The position numbers were made by a program, and so were the translations under genes. Of a stretch of DNA of 31,058 nt, positions 9,001 through 19,946 are shown piece after piece. The stretch covers positions 13,933-44,990 of the forward strand of contig MPNW01000245.1 in the NCBI GenBank assembly GCA_011800805.1, written 5' to 3'. Each line of letters begins with the position of its first letter. Within the stretch, counting starts at the first letter, position 1. Source of the DNA: Hirudo medicinalis. Taxonomy: Eukaryota; Annelida; Clitellata; Hirudinida; Hirudinidae. Below the pieces are notes generated by a model. That model searched no databases. It was not told where the DNA came from and saw nothing but the letters and a program-made list of their open reading frames with translations.

Positions 9001-12000
9001 AAGATGACATTGCAAAAATCACAGGGCCTCCTATGTTTGAACATAATTATTGCAAAAGTTTATATCTTTGTTCTGGTTCTTGGTACCTCTTGCTTCACAA
9101 ATGGCTAGGAATGATTTTCAACTTGTTCAACAACTCCTGCTTTCCCTGACCAGGATTGGAGCTGCAGCATTGTGCAAGATTGCAGGTCCTTCGGTACTTG
9201 TTAGAAGATTTGATCGTTTTCAGTCTCATCGATCCGGATGTTGAGTCCATTGCAAAGAGCAGAATCGTCAAAAGGTTAACAAAAAAGGAAGGAGAATAAA
9301 TACCTCTGAAACTTGTCCATGTGGACCTGATAATGGTACAGAAGAGACTTCCTAATTTTGTTTTTATAAATAGGCAAAGGAGGAAGCAACAGGTACTGTA
9401 ACAAGGGATGCAACTGCAAAAGGTCGGGTTGTCTCAAGAACTACTGCGAATGTTACGAGGTCAGTTTCTGCCACTGCCCGTTATTCAGATGAGGTCGTTT
9501 GATTAATATATATATATATATGCCCAGCAGGCCAATTAATTAGGTATATCATAAACTATAAATAATTGTATAAATTAGCCAAAATTAGAACAAAATAAAC
9601 CTTCAGCAACTCCAAGCAAACAAGTCCAACAACAAGAGAAGTGGTTGTTGCAATGGCAGGTATGATTTTTCCAACAATACGCTTTGTCTGTTGAGATTGA
9701 TTGATACGATGAAAAATATTCATGCTCTAGTTAGATTAAGTTGTTGAAGTTGTCTTTCCGAATTATTATTTTTATTATTATTATTGAATTGATGTTATCT
9801 ATTTTATTTTTGTTGAGACTTACTTCAAACTTATCGGTCGGAGTTATGCCATAGTTTGCAGCCCTTAAATTAGAAGCGGCAGTGATAAAATCCACGTGGA
9901 AGTTGTTTTCGTTGTCTTTTTCAAAATCAATGCTCTGAAGCTGAAGGCCCATGTTCTGCAAAAGCTTGGCATCAGGAAGTTTTTTCACCAGTTCCTCAAA
10001 TTCTCCAGCATCTGAAAATAGTCTGACCTTTTTCTTGTTGTGCATTAAATTTGATTGAAAAAAAAAGATTACAAAAACATCATGAAATGACAAATTTGTA
10101 ACATTGAATTTGCATTTTATAATATATTTTGTTGATTCTTAAATTCTGCACCAATATTATAAATATTCTGATAAACTATTTGAAAGATGACCACATTCAA
10201 TCTATAGTTTAAGTTCTCTCAAGTATATGTAGCTTGTAGTCTCTCAAAAATGTTTAAAAACCAAATGAATTTTCTTGCTGGGCTTTTGCTTCTTCATCAT
10301 TGGTTGGAATGACAATCTTGGTGCTGGGTTTAAATTGTGGAACTTGAATTGAAGATGAAAATTTGGTTGCTTCTTCTCTTGTTTTACAGATGTTTAGTCC
10401 AAGTGCTGATGCCAACACATTTCCAGCAGATGTGATGTAATCCATGTGCAATGGCTGAAATGAATAAGATTAAGCCATTTTGTTGTTGAAGACTTTTGTA
10501 GGAAATGTGTTATTACTATCATTATAATGAGGCCGGCTATTTAGATTGGTTTGTAATATAAAAAAATAAATAAATAAAATATCACATCATTTGGATCAAA
10601 GGAGATTGGCTCAGGACACTTCTTTGATCCACTCCAGAAAGGCAAGCCATTTCTTGTCTTTGCATCAGGTGGGAAATTGAATCTCAGCTGCTGTATCTGA
10701 TTGTTGAAATATTTTTCGAATTTCATTCTTGCCCACATGATGCATCTTTTGTGGTTTGAATCATATTCTAACTCTTGTGATCCATTTTCTAAAAAACCTT
10801 CAAAAACTTCCAACACTTCCTGGAGTTTTTCAATCTGCAAGATTTATTTATTTAACATCATCAGAATGGTTAAAAGTTTGTGCTGCCATAGTCCTTCCAA
10901 GGTTTTCATCAAGCTTTACAATCACCACCACCATCATCAACATCATTGTCATCATCATTAGTGTGCAAAAATGACTTTATTGATGCATACAGGAATGAAA
11001 TCCATTGAGCTAACCTGCATACAACTTTATCACACTTTACTGCATTAATATATTTATTGCAAGTATTGACTCACCGGTTGCGAACCCGACAGTTTTCTGG
11101 TGTTTTCCACAAAGCTTTCATCCATTAAAAAATCAAGAGCTGATTTGATGCTCAATTTGAAGCATCCCTCAAAATCATCTCTGGCCCACTATTTCACAAA
11201 TAAGTTATTAGGATTACTACTAATATATGTTTATCAAGTAACATCAATAACTAAATACCATTATAATTATCATATAAAATATCATTAGTGTATCATCAAT
11301 TGCAATGGTAATGATTTGTTTATAAATTTAGTTTAAGAAAAAGTCACTTCATATACATGCAATGACAAATACGATGTTAAATGATATCTGCAAATGAAAA
11401 GAAGTACATAATATTGTATAATTTTGGTAATGCATTAATTAATTTGTTGAAATAAATTATCATCACATCCAATTAAAATATTCTTAACCTGAATTGTGTG
11501 CTCTATCGAAGTTGGAAAGTACTTGAGGGTGCACAGAGGAATAGTTTCATTTGAACTTCCTTGATTGGAGTAGGAGCAAGTCAATCCAGGTAGAATCACC
11601 TGAACGTGACACCTGGTTCCTTCGGTGCCTGACTCCAGCAGAGGTTTGTGATGATAAACACATTTATCGGCCACATACAATCCTTTGAAAAGTGAACTTC
11701 ACACTTATTCATTATTTATTTATTCAGATTTTATGTCCATTGTTTCAAACTTTACTTATTCTTTTAAGCAAAACAGGTTCTGCACAAATCATTTCATACA
11801 TTGAACAGAATGGAATCAATTGGTCGTAAGTTATATTATAGTGCATCTAATGAATCATTTGCACTACCTATTACTACTATCCATTGTTTTGAAGCAAATA
11901 ATTTAATATTTATAAACATGAATTACTTAGGTGTCAATAAGTATTAATCATATATCAAGGTAGTATTTGCATTTATTTTGTTTTAAATGATCTTTAGAGT

Positions 12001-15000
12001 GCCTTCACATCCAATTCAAACATGCAAGGCACCATAATTGTCCAATAATTTATAGTGTATTTTAGTGTCCCTAGCAAATATTATTTGTCCAATCAAAAGG
12101 AAATTTGGCACAAGTGTGTAACATCAAAATGTACACATAAATCCCAAATGTGGCTTTGATCAGTTCAATATTTTAAGGTTTATGCTGAAATTAAGGGGTA
12201 TTCATAAACTTTTTTTACTTTTATTTGTTACCTGTATTAATACTGTTTCCATTACTGACACATGCAGGAAAGCAACCCATTGAGCTAACCAGCTTGCCAA
12301 ATAGTCACACATTCTACTTGCAATTTAACAACACTACTTTCTGATAAACATATGCCTATGTGTTCATCAACTTACAATGAACTTCAAAATATGCAGAACC
12401 TTAAGTGGCAACTTACTGGCAGGAATGTTATCCAGAGCGTTGACGACGACGTCAAAAGACTCAAAGAATCGATCGCTGAAGATGTCTTCAGTCTCCTTTG
12501 AAACTTTACTTTCATAGGCTTCAACTTTCATGTTGGGATTCACCAGTTTCCTCACCATTTCTGATGCTATCACTGACTTCATTTTCTTCATTTAAATAAA
12601 GCATTTTATTTTAAGCTAATTTATTATTGCAAATTTAATTTTATTGGATTGCATTGTATTGGTTGTTATCATTCAATCAATATCAATCAATCACTCAATC
12701 CTCTCAATTATTTTTAATTATCCAGGACAAAACTGGGTTCTCTAACTAGTGGTTGAATAAGATTGAAATGTAACATAATTGAAAAGTAATTAACTGATAA
12801 TTATAATATTATCCATTAAGAGACAAGAACTTCAAACCCCAATGTGTTCCGGCCTGAAGAGAAACTGCCTGTTGAGGTTGGATTTCTCGATCATGTCCAT
12901 GTCTGTTGTGCTCACACAACCATTTTCGCCGGACCCTATTCCCATCATGGCCCAATTCTTCAACATCTCACATCCAATGGCACCAACACCAACCTCAGAT
13001 TGAATAAATTAACAAATTATTAACACTATTAATTAAGGAGGTGAGCTTTAAAATAACCTCATTACCAAGCTATGACAAGTTATTTATACAACATTCTTAA
13101 CAAAAAGAATGCATCAACGTCATGGTGATACACAAATAATCACAATAATGATAACAACAGCAATAATAATGATAAGAATAAATTGAAATATAACCATGTT
13201 GATGAAACCTGAGTTCTTATATTAAGTAAATCAAGCAATATGAACACATGCATTAATTAATATTATGTGAAATTCCAACTAAACAAATGTATAAACAAAT
13301 ACCAGAAACAATTTGTGACCCATGATAGCATCCTGATGTTTGGTTCCAAATATTGCAATCTGACCATCGTACCTGCTTCCTTTCTGAAAGTTTTCAATCC
13401 AAATATGTTTGTTTATGGCAACAATTGGTCATTAATGGCATTGGAGAAGTATTATTAATATTTTAAAGATCATTATCATCACCCATCTTAACCAAATTTA
13501 GAATATTTGTCAGTTAAATATTTAGACTTAATCAAAAAAATATAATCATTGCACAATGAACACAATAGTTAGGTTGAGTATTTTCTCATTATATTTTCAC
13601 TTAAGTTTATTTATTTTCAGACAAACAAAACAAATGACGAATTTCCAAATGATTATTTAATAAAATAGTATATTACATTTAATAATTAAAGGGGTTGAAA
13701 TAATAAGAATGAAATGAAGTATTCATCGACGAACGCACTGAACAAACAAACAAGCATCGGATAAATGATACAGACAAACAATAAGGATGCATCTTTATGC
13801 AGCAAGCCAAACAAGAAACACGAGAGTTTCTAACAGGTGCACATTCCTCCTCAGTCAGCTCATCAAAATTCGGAGGAAGAACTTCACATGCACTGAAATA
13901 GAACCACTGATTTATGGGCTCAAACTTTCTTGTGATGGCCTTTGAGAAATAACACACATTAAATTATAATCTTGATTATGATGATTGTAATGTTCTAGCA
14001 AATATGATGAGACCACACAGAACTTTTGATGACTCTCCTTGTTGAGTTGATAAATAAGTTACTTAACCCATTATTAAGATATTAAAACTAACTCATTAAC
14101 ATTTAAGTTCATAACCTTAATTAATAAAATAGCTAATTACACAACAAAATTATTTAGTTAAAATATTTAATGAACAATAGTAATAAAAGTAGTCCAACAA
14201 GCAATAAGTACTATTGAGTTCTGTCTATTACAATCAATAATCTGAAAAGTTGAATTAATTAATCAACCTTGATGATTTCCTGTGCTGAAATGCTTCCAAC
14301 CACTGAGTACATAGGACTGAGGCAGCCAGAGGAGCACTTGGAAAAGATTTTAAAAAGGTCTTCATCCATTTCAGTCTCCAAATCCAATTCTTTCATGAGA
14401 TTTGAGCTCATTTCAACAAACTCCGATGCATCGACCTTGTTCATCAAATAAATTCTTTTAATTTTAATAACTAGATTATTAATGTAATCATTGAATTAAT
14501 AAATAATTACAAATAAATAAAATAATCGTTTCAATAATTTAACATCAGGAAATTATAAACCCATATGCCACATAAATCTCATATCAGGTTATTACCAAAA
14601 CAAAATATTGGCAAATGCAACCTCTGAATGTGGTCTCGGCAGGTGTCCGTGTTTCGCCTGGAATTTCCACAAAACTTGGAAAGCCACGTGGAGCAAGTCT
14701 TCTTTGCACTCATCATTCGAGGCGAACTCGGGGGAGGACAAACTCTCACCATACGACCTCTGAAAATGAGTACAACTAATGAATACCTTAAATGAATCAC
14801 AACCTGCTGGTTATAATGAGAAAGAATTACTTGCAAAATTTTTTAAATATATTTATTATAATTTTATTAAAACATTGAATGAATGACTTTATCCCCACTT
14901 TCAAAAGTGGAGCGTTAATGAAACACTTTTTTCTGTACTGCTTATAACCTGACAACTAGACAAGTAGATGGCAATGCTATGCTTGAAAGCTTTACAAGTA

Positions 15001-18000
15001 GAACTTTTACAATTTTTGGTGCACCAGATGTCATTCTTTTGCTTCAAAATTTATAAGAACTAAATATTAATAACTACGAAAGTAACTCATAGTTTCTAAA
15101 CATGCTCATAGTTTCTCATGCTCATTCTCACACATTATTTCAAAATAATAATGCCTCATACATATTCAACAGCTTCTGGCATCCTGACTTCAGTAACAGT
15201 ACCACCCTCCCCATCTTGAGTGAATCCCTCAACAGTCCCGATGGTGAACCTTTGACGGTCTGATAAAAATAAAAATGTTTCAGACATGCAATAATGTTTT
15301 GATATGATCAATTCAATAGAACATTAAATTCATAGACATTAAATTCTTAGATATTAAATTCTTAGATATTAAGACTGCATCATGATTAGTTCCAGGATTG
15401 AAAAGAAAGAGAATCATAAATGCAAAAATAAAATAAAAACACAATAATTGCAAGTGTGTTTAATGCGACATGTTTAATAAATAATTAAAAATTCATTTAC
15501 CGATAACTTCCTCGATGGGAACGGGTTTGCACCCGTTGAGCTTTTCCAAGTTTTTGACTCCCTCAAAAGTTACAAAGTCATTTTCTGCAAACAATGCTTT
15601 GTTTTCTTCCAGGCAAACAACTAAGGCATCTTTATCTTTAACCTGATCAAGTATCAATAAACCAAGGAATAATAATGCCGCTCGGTTCAGAGTGTTTAAA
15701 CTGATGTCGATGACATTCAACATTTCAAGTGCACGCTTCTAACAGGTAAAGTATAATTGAGTCAATTGATTAATTAATAAGTGTAAATGTACCTTTACGA
15801 TGCAAGACACTTTTGCAACTGAAGGGGGTTGGTCAAACTTGTCTTCAATCACAAAATCCCCTCCAAAGTCACAAAATATTTGCCTGTCAATTTGTTTGCA
15901 ACTCACTCAGGAATAACATTACTTCACTTTACCATTTTTCCCATTATTATTTTGTTATTTAATAAGATCAATTAATTAAGTCAATTTTGTGATTAATATT
16001 TAAATTTTTTTTCAAATCATATATATCATGAAACCAGTGAAAATATATATATATATTATTCAAAACTCTTGATGGAGCCTTTTGACAGGATCTTTAGAGG
16101 AACGTTTCAGCCCTGAATCCTTATGCTCTCGGGCTGGACTGCATCCAGTGATCAGACAGAAGTCCCTGTCATCTTGTTCTTCCTTCCTATCAACACAACT
16201 TGCAACATACCCTCAAAAATCAAAGGACTGCCCACTCGATACAAACATTGGTAGACAAAAAACTTTGCCTCCTAAATCCCCACAATATTTAAGAAAATCT
16301 GCGAGAGCTCCCTGTTGTGGTGGAGTGAGCCAGGACCCAGGACCCATATGACTGATGCTCTATGCTTCCCCTTGACTTTGGAGTCTTACTTCCAGTCTTT
16401 CGTCATCCAAATCCAATGAGACTCTGACTCTGAGGCCTCAGACAGTTCTTTATCGAAGTGTTTTGTCTGTCAGTTGGAAAGGCTTATTGCTCTGAGAAAG
16501 GTGTAAGTAGACCTGCATGCCAATCCCCTTGCACCAAATTCGATGGTGAACAGATGGGTACCATAATCTCTTGCCTCAAGATCCATTGTGAGATTCAAGT
16601 ACCGGTCACTCTTCAAAGGATTGCTAAGATCCATCCTATCTTCCCTTGGGACCGTCAATTCAACCAGGATGAAGGAGTCCATTGCTGTTGATGCCAACAC
16701 TAAGTCTGGCTGCTTGCTGCTCTCTTGTAGCATTTTGTGGCAATGCCTTTCTCCTTGCATATGCTGTGACTTCCAAATCTTTGGCTTTGGAAAGCAAGTC
16801 CCTTCTTTGGTCCTCGTTCTTTTCCTTGCAATCCTCCCTTAAGAAGTATATTCTTCTTGCTGATGCAGTTTCATGGGCATGCTGTCTTTGAAGCCTCTTG
16901 CTTCTTGGACTATCCCCCTCTTCTGCAAATTGGTCCGAGAAGGAAGTACATCATAAACTGATCTGATCATGAATACCAAACTGAGGGGAGACATTCGCCA
17001 CATGTCTTTCCAAGTGACAGATCATTGGAGGTCTCCTCCATTGGCCATTGGCCTTGCTGGCTTTGTTGCACTGCCAGAGTGATTCTTTCTGTATCCATCT
17101 GTCTCCTTCTCTCTTGAATTATCATGGCTGCTTTGGCTGGTGCACTTGCAGTGGACCATCTCTCAAAGTGGTTCCATCCAACTCCATGACAGTCAACCTG
17201 AATGGGCCCTCTTATTTCCTCAAAAGCTAAAATTACTTCTGACTTCTCAATCTCTTCATGCGCTCTTAATTTCCATCCAGAACGAAGTTGCGGAATAACT
17301 TTGCAGACTGTTGTCTTTGATGTTGTTGAGCGACCACTGCATAAGCCTGTGATGCATTCTTTCATAGAAAAATGCATAACAAATCCATTGAAGTATTCTT
17401 GAAGCACTTCAATTACTACTCTAAGAACATGGTGAGCCGCTAGCGTTTTCCAAAGGAGTTGCTGAGGCACCGATCTGAAGGCATTGTCTAGATCGAGCCA
17501 AATGACATGTAAGCTGAGTTGGTCTTTTTGCGTTTTGAATCGCCTCCCATATCATGGTGGTATGCTCTATACAACCCGGCACTCCTGGGACTCCTCCTTT
17601 TTGGACTGAAATGTCAATGTACCTGTTCGCTGTCATGAAATCAGTGAGCCTTGCAGCCAAACACGAGAAATAGGTTTTTCCTTCCACATTTGACAATGAG
17701 ATTGGTCAAAACTCATTCAGACACTTGGATTCCTTTTCCTTGGGGATGCATATGCCCTCAGCTATTTTCCATTCTCTGTCATCTGATGAATTGGTCCAGG
17801 CAGTTACTATTTTGGTTTGGAGCAGTTTGAGGGTTCTCGGACATCTTTTGTATAGCCGATATGAAACTCCATTTGGGCCGGGCATGGAGCAGTTTCTTGC
17901 CTTTTTTACAATTCTTCCAACCTCCTCAATCAAAGTGGCTGCTATGCTGAATGGACATGTAGACAGAGGTGCCTCAGAAATCTCAGTTCTCTCTGGAAGT

Positions 18001-19615
18001 GGCCTGTTGTGGAGAGCGTCAGTGTATGTCTTGGTGAAGCATGCCTCTAGCTCTGCTCGACTAGTAGTTAGAGTTCCTGACTTTGGCGGTTCAAGCAAAG
18101 ACCTCTGATATAGATATGGGTCTGAAAAATTCCTGTCTTCTCTCGTATGTCTTTTGTCTGGCCTTTTTTGCTTTGCGAAGAATGTTGATTCTTCTCTTTA
18201 CTTCTTTCCACAGGACCAAAGGCCAACTTTTTCTACCTGTACTAACATTTTCCACTGACTACGAAGGGCTTTTTTTTCAACCTTCAACTTTCTCAGCTCG
18301 AGTTGCCATCTGGATTCTTTGGGCTTTGTGGGATGCATGCTTTCATCAATCCCAAACTTCTCCAGGCAGGAAGCATAGATGAAGTCAGAGAAGGGCTTCA
18401 TGGTGCCTTCTTTTTTCATCACTTTCTTGAAGTGTGAATAAGAGAAATCTCAACTCGGGATTGCAGTTTCATCCGGCTTTATGTGTGGGCTCTTGCATGA
18501 CAGGATTATGCAATAGGGGTTGCCTGGTGGATCTTCGGTCCTTTACTTGACATGCATACTTTCCCACAAGTACATATATATTAACCATTTGGACAATATC
18601 ATTAAATTTGTAATAAAACCTTTACTACTATAAATGGATCGATAATGTACAAAAATTATTTTTTTTTTACTTTTGTAAAGAAAAATGACATTCATCTTTA
18701 AAAGATCATCTCACCCAAATATTCCAGCCACACAAGTTGAAAGGAAATAAATGTTATTCTGATGGCACAAATTTCCTAATCTCAAATTTTCTTCAATAGT
18801 TGAATCAGTAAGAACCACAGCCTGTCATGAAAAAAGGATTTTCCAAATTTTTCTATCACTAGTGAGTAGAAGAATTTCAAGTGTTTTTAGTGTTGTTTTT
18901 ATAATTTATTTAAAAGTTCAGTTGGAATTGATGGTCCAATTTCAAACAAATAGAAATGCATTTAATCAACAAGTAATTAATTTTGCTCTTATTACACAAA
19001 AATAAGTTTGAATTTAATACCATTAATAAAATATGAAACAATAATTTTACCCCATGTTTCATGATCAGTGCATCATTTAACGACCCCCAAAAACTTTCAA
19101 CTTTCACATATTTATTCAGAGCTGCCAATTTCTCCTGACATGCTTCTGCCCTGTTCCTTCCAAGATCAACTTCAGACACAAAGAACTGAACAAAATAAAG
19201 CAGACAATAAAATAACATTAAACAATGAAAATGATTTTGTGAAATGTTAAAGACATCAGACTTGAGCAGAAAGATCCAAATGCTGCACAACTTCTTGATC
19301 ATGCAGTGTTACACCTCTAACACCCGCCAGGATTAAATTCTTTGCTACCTCCACCCCAAGACCACCCAGGCCAGAAATTAAAACATCACACTCTCCCAGC
19401 TTCTTCATGGCATTCATTCCATAGACATATCTTTAAAAATTTGAAAGAATTGCAACTAACTTAATATTGAATTAGTATATTATTAGTAAATAACAAAATA
19501 ATAATCTATGTAAGACAATTTTTAGTTCCAAAATTTTTAAACTTAGTATGTTTATTGCCAAAACTAACAATTGCCTATTATAAAGTTCTTGGTCAATTTC
19601 TGGAATGTCTTTCAT
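6069..19615 (-). CDS. UBA1: ubiquitin-activating enzyme E1 (UBA1-like), 23 coding exons
   Basis: This E1 activates ubiquitin with ATP, forms a thioester on its cysteine and passes ubiquitin to E2s in cytosol and nucleus. Coding exons in transcript order: 19569-19615, 19262-19430, 19051-19185, 18715-18821, 15793-15883, 15501-15642, 15162-15259, 14622-14759, 14268-14435, 13835-13939, 13303-13383, 12838-12993, 12417-12585, 11489-11682, 11075-11188, 10586-10834, 10262-10454, 9824-10011, 9601-9687, 7500-7604, 6761-6844, 6399-6499, 6069-6204. All have AG/GT borders and join in frame to 1,018 codons plus stop, the usual E1 length without the long N-terminal extension. Landmarks: RQLYVYG (14-20), [12 protein letters not shown] (36-47), FCCH region (about 180-265), active ATP loop GVGAIGCE (429-436), [17 protein letters not shown] (458-474), ALDN (529-532), catalytic Cys586 in [10 protein letters not shown], and a C-terminal ubiquitin-fold domain from about 913. 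The family's LKSD is here MKSV (481-484), so the Lys is kept but the Asp is lost. Many positions diverge from typical UBA1, so a UBA1/UBA7-like paralogue is possible. Confidence 0.93.
7190..7320 (+). mobile_element. SINE family B copy in E1 intron 20
   Basis: The copy has a tRNA-like head with a box B-like GTTTCGAAACCC near 7,251-7,263. It is followed by GCCTGCACTGCC, CGCACCCTTGGGAAGGAA and TTATATAAATAG. The same order occurs at 28,330-28,465 and in the split copy at 26,880-27,150. The 3' tail resembles L2/CR1-type LINE ends (GCTATATAAATG), suggesting mobilisation by such a LINE. A second tail-like string, GGCGTTATATAAATGAAGTACATTTA, lies just downstream at about 7,357-7,382. Confidence 0.6.
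7921..8461 (+). mobile_element. LINE-a reverse-transcriptase C-terminal fragment
   Basis: Translated forward, this contains [16 protein letters not shown], then in another frame [20 protein letters not shown], then [14 protein letters not shown] and [15 protein letters not shown]. All occur in the same order in the C-terminal region of the LINE remnant at 16.1-18.5 kb ([36 protein letters not shown]). It is frameshifted and 5'-truncated. It lies in E1 intron 19, antisense to the E1. Confidence 0.75.
8462..9373. other. E1 intron 19 sequence with no recognised gene
   Basis: Contains A-rich open frames on the plus strand (8,800-9,108 and 9,050-9,244) whose peptides are Lys/Cys-rich but match no family I recognise. 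They could belong to the same unit as the CXC exon that follows, or to an old transposon. No clean splice-site pair links them to it. Confidence 0.3.
9374..9459 (+). pseudogene. LIN54/tesmin-type CXC-domain exon (isolated)
   Basis: An 86-bp plus-strand block flanked by AG (9,372-9,373) and GTCAGT (9,460-9,465) encodes [18 protein letters not shown] followed by LKNYCECYE. This is the second CXC cysteine cluster of LIN54/tesmin DNA-binding proteins, which recognise cell-cycle CHR promoter elements. The exon border right after CYE is plausible for this family. The first CXC cluster, the following cysteine run and the C-terminal helices were not found nearby, so it may be an exon of a nested antisense gene with long introns or a duplicated exon relic. 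The cysteine spacing is perfectly preserved. It sits in intron 19 of the E1, on the opposite strand. Confidence 0.6.
9505..9522. repeat. (TA)n microsatellite
   Basis: A run of alternating T and A in E1 intron 19, directly downstream of the CXC exon. It is one of several simple repeats in the gene; others are TTATTA runs near 7,880-7,905 and 9,764-9,784, CAATCAAT near 12,675-12,700, and TATATA near 16,042-16,056. Confidence 0.8.
11489..11682 (-). CDS. UBA1: E1 exon 14: catalytic-cysteine exon
   Basis: Sixty-four codons plus a split Arg codon. It begins in the [18 protein letters not shown] segment that follows the adenylation domain and contains [18 protein letters not shown], whose Cys (residue 586) aligns with the ubiquitin-thioester cysteine of E1 enzymes. 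The family's GT.GTKGN run is changed to GTEGTRCH here, one of the more divergent stretches. Donor GTTAAG, acceptor TTTTCAAAG. Confidence 0.9.
12838..12993 (-). CDS. UBA1: E1 exon 12: active adenylation-domain nucleotide-binding exon
   Basis: A 52-codon exon in phase 0 at both ends. It carries the glycine-rich ATP loop (GVGAIGCE) and the Asp-rich magnesium and nucleotide-contact motif with [10 protein letters not shown]. All core residues expected of a functional E1 are present in this exon. Confidence 0.9.
15321..15372. repeat. short tandem repeat in E1 intron 6
   Basis: Three to four imperfect copies of an AGATATTAAATTCTT-like unit of about 15 bp lie in the intron between exons 6 and 7. Confidence 0.7.
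16055..18540 (-). mobile_element. degenerate LINE-a non-LTR retrotransposon in E1 intron 4
   Basis: Minus-strand pieces in several frames give the reverse-transcriptase gene of a non-LTR element. They include a Lys-rich N-terminal segment (18,198-18,422) and [18 protein letters not shown] (about 17,880). [20 protein letters not shown] and [20 protein letters not shown] follow (17,421-17,696). [17 protein letters not shown] holds the first catalytic Asp (about 17,460-17,510), and [10 protein letters not shown] (about 16,650) lies in the C-terminal part. After VMHFSMKE (about 17,350) the sequence jumps straight to [12 protein letters not shown], a C-terminal segment, so the YADD-type catalytic motif and surrounding palm are missing. 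The element ends in a TA-rich tail near 16,040-16,060. It is inactive by frameshifts and deletion. It accounts for the unusual length of intron 4 (2,831 bp) and has the same orientation as the E1. Confidence 0.85.
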
Positions 19616-19742
19616 AGTTAGCAGACGTAAAACGGAATGTAGCAAGAAGAAAGTTGCGAACTACGAACTTAACAAAACCGAAAGTGAAGCGGTGGAAAGT
19701 TTGCTTACCATTCATTCAACTCAAAATGTTGAAACAAATAAC

Positions 19743-19748
19743 TTTATT
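19743..19748 (-). terminator. candidate polyadenylation signal of the homeobox gene
   Basis: Minus-strand AATAAA 199 bp after the homeobox stop codon and about 128 bp before the E1 start codon. It implies that the 3' end of the homeobox transcript and the E1 promoter share the same short interval. Confidence 0.5.
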
Positions 19749-19946
19749 TAAAAAATCACATATTTTTAAGAACTTTACTAAATTGTGGTTAATATGGAAC
19801 AGCAAATTTAAAAGCGCAATCCGTCTCGAGAATAAAAAGCGTCAAGCAAATTTTAAAAATTTAACTAACAAGCAATTAGAACTGAATTATCAAATTTATC
19901 CAAGCAATTTTAAGCGTTAAATCTTTTAGCCCGTTTTTTTTTTAAT

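Noticed and set aside
10925..10961. His-rich coding tract (CATCAC repeats)
   Set aside because: It is a simple repeat in the E1 intron between exons 15 and 16.
15659..15723. ATG-initiated start of a separate minus-strand protein ahead of E1 exon 6
   Set aside because: This is intron read-through; the AG acceptor at 15,643-15,644 gives the E1 frame, and phase with exons 5 and 7 fits perfectly.
16082..16351. Plus-strand 89-codon ORF
   Set aside because: Lies antisense to the LINE-a 3' end; no domain recognised.
17725..18108. Plus-strand 127-codon ORF
   Set aside because: It is the shadow of the LINE-a reverse transcriptase on the minus strand.
19654..19920. Plus-strand 88-codon gene between E1 and the homeobox gene
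   Set aside because: Lys/Asn-rich, no domain, antisense to the homeobox 3' UTR and E1 promoter; composition explains the open frame.
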